From Methanobacteriaceae archaeon (GTDB taxonomy: Archaea; Methanobacteriota; Methanobacteria; Methanobacteriales; Methanobacteriaceae): a stretch of DNA of 20,503 bases. Of the stretch, positions 5,935-13,200 are shown piece by piece. The stretch spans positions 1 through 20,503 of the forward strand of contig JAUXXK010000263.1 in assembly GCA_030681145.1 (NCBI GenBank). Direction: 5' to 3'. The notes under the pieces were generated by a model. That model saw only the letters and a list, made by a program, of their open reading frames with translations, had not been told where the DNA came from and did no database searches. Made by a program: the position numbers and the translations under genes. Position 1 is the stretch's first letter; each line of letters begins with the position of its first letter.

Positions 5935-5996
5935 TGATTAAGACTCGAATAATATTAAAAAAAATTACTTAAGCCACTGATTAAGACTCGAATAAT
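5935..5996. repeat. 19-bp direct repeat copying the 3' end of the SatD-like gene
   Basis: TGATTAAGACTCGAATAAT is present at 5935-5953 and 5978-5996, offset 43 bp. The right copy is coding (the last residues of the leftward SatD-like protein). The left copy lies beyond its stop. The flanks are similar but not identical (TCCG versus CCAC on the left). Confidence 0.75.
5957..5964 (-). terminator. Oligo-U tract ending the SatD-like transcript
   Basis: Eight A on the plus strand give U8 directly after the leftward stop codon at 5967-5965, an archaeal-style terminator lying inside the convergent gap. Confidence 0.45.
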
Positions 5997-6645
5997 TATC
6001 ATCTGATTTAGATTTTTTTATAACTGGATAATTATTAAGAGATTCTTTTAAATCTTTTTTAGCCAATTCAATCTCATTAAAAGAAGAACTTTTAAGATTC
6101 TTGGATACTGCCTGTTGAGTAATTCCTACCTCATAAGCTACCTTAGATTGGTTATTATTTTTCTCATAACTTTTTACAATATCTCTTTTCATGGCAGACC
6201 AATTCATCTTAATCTTTAAAATATAATTCATCTGCCACATTACACAAGGATCATGAGGAGAATCTGTGCCAATATTAAAATAAAGACCTGCTTTTTTAAG
6301 GCCATCTAATAGTTCCCTAGATAAATTAAAAACTTCACCGTCCATACGGCAGATATCGTGGTAGCCGTAGCTGTTTAGTTTGCCTAGGGATACTGCGAAT
6401 ATGGGTTTATATGGGTAAATTGAGGCTTGGATATGATCAATTATTTTATAAATATTTTTAATTGATAATAAAAGAGCAGATATTTCACTAAAACCAGTTA
6501 TCTTTAAATCTAAATAGATATCTTTTTTATATTTGCGGTTAATATCATGACAGATATTATGCAGTACTGAGTGGAAAGCCTCTTTATCATTAATTTGGTC
6601 AGGGTTTATCACCTCAACTTGTATAAGATATGGCCAGTTTTTCAT
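5965..6645 (-). CDS. SatD-like protein with C-terminal helix-turn-helix
   Basis: This 226-residue soluble protein resembles the SatD family. The middle part has ITGFSEISALLLSI (49-62, in the place of the family's G-D-E-F-Q segment), YPYKPIFAVSLGKL (77-90) where members have an R-x-G-x-G strand, and CRMDGEVFNLSRELLDGLKK (99-118) matching M-D-G-x-x-F-x-x-A/S. A HTH follows at 166-185 (QSKVAYEVGITQQAVSKNLK), so it probably binds DNA, and the tail is Lys/Ser-rich. SatD proteins have no firmly known reaction. ATG 6645 has no ribosome site; with an AT-rich box at about 6663-6672 the transcript may be nearly leaderless. Two identical-type inverted repeats lie just upstream, suggesting autoregulation. 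It is a single gene, divergent from the PLD/helicase pair, so it might also affect that pair. Family call is moderate; the HTH is clear. Confidence 0.65.
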   Translation of the reverse strand: MKNWPYLIQVEVINPDQINDKEAFHSVLHNICHDINRKYKKDIYLDLKITGFSEISALLLSIKNIYKIIDHIQASIYPYKPIFAVSLGKLNSYGYHDICRMDGEVFNLSRELLDGLKKAGLYFNIGTDSPHDPCVMWQMNYILKIKMNWSAMKRDIVKSYEKNNNQSKVAYEVGITQQAVSKNLKSSSFNEIELAKKDLKESLNNYPVIKKSKSDDNYSSLNQWLK

Positions 6646-6673
6646 GTATTTAATTTATATTTATTCATATTTA

Positions 6674-6690
6674 ACAACTTTGATAGTTGT
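6674..6690. promoter_or_regulatory. Inverted repeat ACAACT-N5-AGTTGT (operator candidate 1)
   Basis: ACAACT (6674-6679) and AGTTGT (6685-6690) are perfect inverted half-sites around TTGAT. The element begins 29 bases before the SatD-like start, so it overlaps or abuts that gene's TATA/BRE region. It is the partner of the element at 6725-6741. Confidence 0.6.
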
Positions 6691-6724
6691 AAATGGATGG
6701 CACCAGTAATTCTAATTTTTGCTT

Positions 6725-6741
6725 ACAACTTTTTTAGTTGT
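6725..6741. promoter_or_regulatory. Inverted repeat ACAACT-N5-AGTTGT (operator candidate 2)
   Basis: It has the same half-sites and the same five-base spacer length (TTTTT), with one more outer T-A pair (6724/6742). Centre-to-centre distance to the first element is 51 bp, close to five helical turns, so two bound dimers would sit on one face of the DNA. Confidence 0.6.
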
Positions 6742-6938
6742 ATAATGTTTTAGAATAAAAATTTATGGTTGTATTTAAATGATAACCGAATTAAAATCTA
6801 GGGAAAATCAATACAAATTGGTTTTTGCAATGTGAAATAGTACAATAAAAGAAAATATCATATAAAAATAGTTATATCTGCATAATTACTATAATAAATT
6901 GATATTTCAATAATCACTTAACAGCTATTGATGATACT

Positions 6939-7655
6939 ATGAAAATCTCACCAGAAAACATTGAATTAATAGAGAAAATAAAAAATTACAGATCAGATAA
7001 GCATAAATTGGAAATAATTGCATTTAAAAATGATATTCTTGCAAAGCAAAACCAAGAATTAAAAAGTGCATTAAAACAGTTAAAATCTGATAACATTGAT
7101 CGAAACAAGCTGTTAGATGATATTAAAAACCTCAAGGAAAAAAATAAAAAATTAAAAGTTGATATTAAAAAATCCCAGGAAAAATATGAATTTTTAATTA
7201 CCTCCCCTAAATCGACCGGTTCGGTTTACGGCGAAATAAAAAATAATCTAAAAAATGCTAAAAAGGAAGTTTTAGTTTGCTCACCATGGATTACTTATTT
7301 ACTGGATGAATTTGAGGGTCTCAAAAAAGATATAAATATAAAAGTAATCACTACTTTCAGATCCGAAGATATAGAGCACGGCATAACAGATATTGATAAA
7401 ATACGTGTTTTAAAAAAGATGGGATCTGAAATAAGATACAATAATAATTTACATGCCAAAATAATAATTATCGATTCAAAAGTTTCAATTATTTCCTCGG
7501 CTAATATGACCAACAAAGGTATGAGAATTAATTATGAAGCGGGAGTTTTAGTTAAAGATCAAAATGAAATAAAAAAGGCTATTGAATTTTTTAATGGGGT
7601 TTGGAAAGTTAGTCAACCATTGAATGACGACGTTATATCTGAGTATGGAGAATAA
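6939..7655 (+). CDS. PLD-family nuclease with N-terminal coiled coil
   Basis: This 238-residue protein has two parts. Residues 10-85 are strongly charged with heptad-like Leu/Ile spacing (coiled coil). Residues 90-225 form one phospholipase D fold. The single HKD motif is H172-A-K174-I-I-I-I-D179, followed by SSANMTNKG (186-194) and an E at 200 in NYEAGVLV. One HKD per chain is typical of Nuc/BfiI-like enzymes that dimerise to build the active site; they cut DNA or RNA. The next gene starts two bases after its stop, so the two are translationally coupled and probably form one complex. The DNA is visibly richer in A/T and in AAA/AAT codons than atwA or the mrfAB genes, suggesting acquisition. 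The start has only a weak GATGAT site three bases upstream. Substrate is unknown; a defence role is inferred from the helicase partner. Confidence 0.8.
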   Translation: MKISPENIELIEKIKNYRSDKHKLEIIAFKNDILAKQNQELKSALKQLKSDNIDRNKLLDDIKNLKEKNKKLKVDIKKSQEKYEFLITSPKSTGSVYGEIKNNLKNAKKEVLVCSPWITYLLDEFEGLKKDINIKVITTFRSEDIEHGITDIDKIRVLKKMGSEIRYNNNLHAKIIIIDSKVSIISSANMTNKGMRINYEAGVLVKDQNEIKKAIEFFNGVWKVSQPLNDDVISEYGE

Positions 7656-7657
7656 AA

Positions 7658-10204
7658 ATGAGCAAATCATCAATGGATATTTCCAATACCATTTCTCAAA
7701 TTAGGACATTTATTGATATTAAAAAAGAGCCTAATGTTATAAAAGGAAACATAATATACAAGTCAAATACAAAAAATGTAATTAAAATTGATCTATCTAA
7801 GAAACTTTATTTAAATAAAAATTACCCGGTAATGGTAAATGAATCACCGGGATTAGTTCTAGAATCCGAATATGAGATTATTACATTAGAAATAGATTCT
7901 TTTGATACTTTTTTTGAAAATCAAGAGGTTGAAGTGGATATTAGTCCATTTAGTATTATTTTTAATTGGTTAGAAAAAACAATAGATAAAATCGAGAATG
8001 ATGATTTAACAAGCAGAAATAAACAAATTTTGAATTTATTAAATGGTTTAGGAAACACCACTTATAGTAATTCAGAAATTAATTTTTTCTCGAAAAGCCT
8101 TAATAACGGACAACAAGTATCTGTTAACAAGGCTGTTAATGCTAATGATTTTCATTTGATTATTGGACCTCCGGGCACTGGAAAAACTTTTGTTATTCAA
8201 GAGTTGATTTATCAAATGTATAGATTGAATAAACAAGTTTTGATTACTGCTTGGACAAATATAGCCGTTGATAATATTTTAGGGAAAATCAAAGATATTC
8301 CTGAGAGTAATATTCTAAGGATAGGATCTAAAAAGGAGATTAGCCCTGAAAATATGAAATATACTTTATTTGAAAGGAGAAAAGAACATCCCGACTGGGA
8401 AGAAATTGAAGACATTAAAAAGGAAATTTCAAATCAACGAAAAGAACTGGGTAAATTATACAAGTCTTTATCACCAATCAATGAAGACATTGGCAAACTT
8501 TATGATCAAAAAAGACGTTATTCTCTTATCAATAAAAATGTTAAAGACAATATAAATGAATTTAAGTCATTAATAAATAATTTTAAGGTTAATGAGGTTA
8601 AAAAAGATCCAAAATTGATAAATATTGAAGAAAAGATAAATTTCCATGATTTAAAAGCAGAAGAATATATGTATCTTGTGGAAATGAATTTAAGCCTTGA
8701 TAAACTTGAAAAATCGCTTCCAAATAATGATGAATTTTATTTATTGGAATCTGACTTGAAAAAATTAAAGGCAAAAGGTATGGTTAAAAAGATTACCTCA
8801 ATTTTTAATAAAAGCGGTTTTGAAGAATATAAAGCCGATTTAAATCAAAAAGAATTTAATTATGATGATATGGTTAGTAAATTTAACAGCTACTGGGATT
8901 TTAAAGATAAATTGGATGAAAAACAGGGCACTACATATCCTGAAGAACCTGGTCAACCTGATGAAGATGCTCTGGAGAATAGTTTAGTTTCCCTCGAGAT
9001 GCTAGAAGAACTTATTCCTTTAAAAAAGAAATATATAAACCTTGAATATAAAAATGAAGCTAATTTTATTCTTTTTGAATCTTATAAAATATATATTGAA
9101 TCTTTAGAAAAAAAATATGCATTATTACTCGGAGAATACGAAACTCTTAATGAAAAGATTTCATTAAAATCTAATGAAAAGAACAGTGTTTTAAATCTAA
9201 TAGACAATACTGAAAACACTATTTCAAATTTAAAAACTATTGAAAGGAACAATACGAAAAAAATTGATAATGATATATTCAAAAAATCCAGATTAATTTT
9301 TTCTACGGTAATTTCATCTGCAAATCCATTAATGAGTGAATATTCTTTTGATGTGATGATAATGGATGAAGCAAGTCAGGTTGCCAGTTACATGGCACTC
9401 ATCCCACTATTGAAATGTAGTAAATTCATTTTAGTCGGTGATGATAAACAATTGCAGCCTATTGAAGAATCAGAGTTAAATGAAATGCATAATAAATCAA
9501 TATTTAATAATTTAAAGGAAAAATATCCTGATTCTTGTACTTTTCTCAATACCCAGTACCGTATGAATGGCCATATTTCTAATTTAGCCAGTGAATTGTT
9601 TTATGGAAATAAATTGAAAACTCATCCTCCCATTAGCAACCAGTTAATTGATTGCAATTTAAAGGAAAATATTGAGCATATAATAAATCCATTGTCCCCC
9701 ATTACATTTTTAGATACTACAAAAATTGATATTTATGAAGATGGTATTGGTAAAGGTTGTAAAAACACTAAAGAAGCAATCATAGTTAATAATATTGTAT
9801 CGTATCTCATAGAAAGTGGGATTGATCAAAAAGAAATTGGAGTATTATCTCCGTATGCAAAGCAAAAAGATAAAATTAGAGACATTTTAGAATATGATGT
9901 GGAAGTAGATACAGTCTATCGTTTCCAGGGAAGAGAAAAAGATATCATAATTATTAGTTTTTGCAAAAGCAAGCTAGGAAGACTAAATGAGTATGTTAAA
10001 AAATTTATAGGCAAACCATCTCAAATAAACGTAGCCATTACCCGTGCCAAGAAAAAATTAATTTTAGTGGGAAATTTAAAAAATTTAAAGGGTGTTGGAA
10101 TTTTAAATGACATGGTTGAAAGTATGGGGGATGATTTTATCCTCCAATGCACGGATAGTCATCTAAAAGATCTGGAAGTTGAATTTGAATATTTAGATAA
10201 CTAA
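7658..10204 (+). CDS. Superfamily 1 helicase, Upf1/Dna2-like (COG1112 type)
   Basis: This 848-residue helicase has all SF1 motifs. Walker A is GPPGTGKT (170-177) and Ia is AWTNIAVDNI (198-207). Motif II is MDEASQ (569-574), III is GDDKQLQP (594-601) and IV is NTQYRMNGHIS (631-641). V is YRFQGREKDIIII (754-766) and VI is NVAITRAKKK (791-800). The N-terminal 160 residues contain a beta-rich segment (30-80), probably an OB-like 1B-type domain. Between Ia and II lies an unusually long, charged coiled-coil insertion (about 240-540). No kinase, nuclease or methylase domain is fused. Its start is two bases after the PLD gene's stop, with GGAG upstream. A PLD nuclease plus a COG1112-type helicase is the pairing that defines Mokosh anti-phage systems; a kinase is missing here. 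The gene ends 44 bp from the convergent large helicase and shares the AT-rich composition of the PLD gene. Confidence 0.88.
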   Translation: MSKSSMDISNTISQIRTFIDIKKEPNVIKGNIIYKSNTKNVIKIDLSKKLYLNKNYPVMVNESPGLVLESEYEIITLEIDSFDTFFENQEVEVDISPFSIIFNWLEKTIDKIENDDLTSRNKQILNLLNGLGNTTYSNSEINFFSKSLNNGQQVSVNKAVNANDFHLIIGPPGTGKTFVIQELIYQMYRLNKQVLITAWTNIAVDNILGKIKDIPESNILRIGSKKEISPENMKYTLFERRKEHPDWEEIEDIKKEISNQRKELGKLYKSLSPINEDIGKLYDQKRRYSLINKNVKDNINEFKSLINNFKVNEVKKDPKLINIEEKINFHDLKAEEYMYLVEMNLSLDKLEKSLPNNDEFYLLESDLKKLKAKGMVKKITSIFNKSGFEEYKADLNQKEFNYDDMVSKFNSYWDFKDKLDEKQGTTYPEEPGQPDEDALENSLVSLEMLEELIPLKKKYINLEYKNEANFILFESYKIYIESLEKKYALLLGEYETLNEKISLKSNEKNSVLNLIDNTENTISNLKTIERNNTKKIDNDIFKKSRLIFSTVISSANPLMSEYSFDVMIMDEASQVASYMALIPLLKCSKFILVGDDKQLQPIEESELNEMHNKSIFNNLKEKYPDSCTFLNTQYRMNGHISNLASELFYGNKLKTHPPISNQLIDCNLKENIEHIINPLSPITFLDTTKIDIYEDGIGKGCKNTKEAIIVNNIVSYLIESGIDQKEIGVLSPYAKQKDKIRDILEYDVEVDTVYRFQGREKDIIIISFCKSKLGRLNEYVKKFIGKPSQINVAITRAKKKLILVGNLKNLKGVGILNDMVESMGDDFILQCTDSHLKDLEVEFEYLDN

Positions 10205-10229
10205 TAGTTTATTTAATCTTTAATTAATC

Positions 10230-10245
10230 AAAAAATAAAAAAAAT
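10230..10245 (-). terminator. Oligo-U terminator in the convergent gap
   Basis: An A-rich run on the plus strand gives a U-rich 3' end just beyond the leftward stop codon (10251-10249). It is the only space (44 bp) separating the two convergent helicase genes. Confidence 0.4.
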
Positions 10246-10248
10246 AAG

Positions 10249-13200
10249 TTATTTATTTAGATCTATTTTTCCATTGGACTCTCTTAAGATACCTTTATTA
10301 ATCATATCTTCCATCACACCAAGAATACGATTCAATGTCTTCTTACTGGTAGTTTTAAACCCAAATAACCTTGAAGTTTTAATTACCAGTTCCTTTTTAA
10401 TTACAGATGATTCAAAATCAAGAACCATTTTAATGGCCTCTTCAATTTCTTCTGCAGAAATAAAGGTAATATCGGGTTTATAAATTCTTTCACGAACCGG
10501 TATCTGTGAAGTGTCGTTTAAGAGCAAGAAGTCACCACTGCGGCGTATATTTCCATTGTTTTCGGCCATTTCAATAGCACTGGATATGATGTTGCGTACC
10601 TTATTACCAGCCCTTCTGAGTCCACACCCTTCTCTTATTCTTCTTATGACCTCTTCAAAGTGTATAGGTCCTTCGATGGATACAATTTCACTCACCACAG
10701 TAGATACTACTGGAGTAGGACTTTTATAGAGATCTTCAGATGTTTTAAGGGTGTTAGATTCATAAGCCTGGTAAGGTATGAGTTTATCCTCTACTTTAGG
10801 AGGTGATGGTTTTTTAGCCTCAGGTCGGGAAATTACATCAGATGAGGAGGTAGTATCTTCTTCCGAATGCATATCATCAGAAATTTCACCTTCTTCAGAT
10901 GAAAGTTCTTCCAAAGTGCCCATTTCATCATTAAATTCTGCTTCATCCATCTTAGAAATCGCTAAATCATCTTCATCCAATTCATTATCACCATCAATAA
11001 TAGAAATCGCTGAATCTTCATCAATATTTTGGGTATCTGTTAGTTGAACTATATCTTCAGAAGGATCTTCCTCAATTTCCACATTGTCTTCTGTTTCAAG
11101 TTTTTCAGCTTCGCTTAAGGCCTGAGATTCTATCTCCAAAACTCCTATAGAGTTTAATAATTTTTTCTGAGTTTCTTCTCGGTTACGGTACCAGTCAGTT
11201 GACCATACATGGATGATTTTCCATCCCAGTCCTTCAAGAACCTGTTCACGGAGCCTATCCCTGTCCCTGGCTACTGAGGAACTATGATACATTGCACCAT
11301 CACATTCAATTCCTACCATGTATCGGCCCGGATTTTCTGGGTCTATGATTCCCATATCCACCCGGAACCCTGCACATCCTATGCTTCGTTCTACTTCCAG
11401 GCCGTGTTCAACTAGGAATTGGTAAACGGATTCCTCAAATGGGCTCATAATTTCATCATTATGGGCTGATTCTAAACTTAAACTACCTGTTTCGGCGTAC
11501 TGCAAGAATGTTTTAAGGGCTTTAACACCGAAAGGAGTTCCCCCAGATACATGTAAATCCATGGATCGGAAATTGGAAAAGGCCACACATTTTTCCCGGG
11601 CCCTGGTTATGAGCACATTTAAACGACGTTCTCCGCCTTCTTGATTGAGTGGGCCGAAATTAAGTGATATTTTCTGGTTTTCGTCAAACCCGTAACCAAT
11701 GCTTATGAATATCACATCTCTTTCATCACCCTGAATGGTTTCCAGATTTTTAACAAAGAAATGCTCATCAGCGTCTTCCCTGAAGTATTTTTCCATGCGG
11801 GGATGTTCTTTTCTCATCCTTTCTAGTTCTTCTAGGATAGCGTTCATCTGAGCCACAGAGAAGGTACCCACACCCAGGCTCTTAGTTCCCTTGTACTTTT
11901 TGAAGTGGTTGAATATTTCCTTGACTACTTCTTTAGCTTCCAGTGGATTAAATGATCCTCTACCACGTTCATAAACGGTTTCTGGTAAGTAATTATGTTT
12001 TAATCCTAGTTCTTCACTTTCATGGCAAGGTGAGGGGTAAACTAATAAGTAATTATCATAAAATTCTTGGTTAGATACTGCAATCAATGATTCGTGCCGG
12101 CTACGGTAATGCCATCTTAACATCTTAACCTGAAAGCTTCGCTTACATAAATGAAGTATACTTTCCATATCCGCAGCTCTAGCCACTTCTTCAGTTTCTT
12201 CCTCAGATATAATCATCTGATCAAAGAAAGAGGTAGGTGGTAGCTGGTTGGTGTCCCCCATAACCACAGAGGTTTTTCCTCTTAAAAAAGCACCCAATGC
12301 ATCTTCGGGTTTAACCTGGGAGGCCTCATCAAAGATAACCACATCAAATTCCAGTTTAGGGTTGGAAGGGTCTAAATACTGGGCAATAGATAAGGGACTC
12401 ATCATGAAACAAGGTTTAATCTGAGTCACCAGACCTCCGGTTTTTGCCAGTAATTTTCTTAAAGGCAGATGACCTCTTTTACGTGTAAATTCCCCACTGA
12501 GTACACTTGCCTCAGAATTAGGAGCAGCCCCTCCAAATACTTGGGGCATCTCTTTATTTAGTTTATTAAATAATCGTTTACGGTTTAATTCAATAATTTT
12601 AGAGTCCAGTTCCTGGAACTCAGTAATACGTCCCTGGTGTAAATCTCCAATGAACGTGTAAAGTATTGATATTTCATTGAAAGCCCGGGTAAGTAAACTA
12701 TCTGCCAGGTTACCCTCCATGACATCTTTTACATCATCCAGAATTATTACCCCTGATTCTACTGATGGTATAAATGGAGCGGCTTTAGTTTTCATACAGA
12801 GCTTTTTCTTCTCTAAATACTGGGACCATAAAGCAAGTATGCTGAGGTTATCCTGCCATAACCTGAGTCTGGTTTTCCATTGACTAAATGATACCAGTTG
12901 AGGTTCTTTGTTAAATATAATGTGGCTATGGGTATTAAGAGTTGATTTGAGTTTTTCCAGTGCCTGAGAGAAATAGTCATTTTCAGCCAGAAGCTCATTT
13001 TCCAGACGCATTATCTCCGCTTTATCTATGCCCTGGGCCACTAATTCCATGGTTTTTTCAGTTATGATTTTTTCATTAACCAGTTTACGGAAGTCAATCA
13101 CCCACCGGGCGGTGGCAGTTAAGTCCTTAACTGATGAGGTTTCCAGATCCCACTGGGAACCGAAGAATTTACGGGCCACTTCTTCATAGTCCTGTAACTG

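Noticed and set aside
6939..10204. DISARM system (PLD plus helicase)
   Set aside because: DISARM needs a methylase and DUF1998 helicase partners. The nearby DUF1998-type helicase is an mrfA next to mrfB, and there is no methylase gene in the window.
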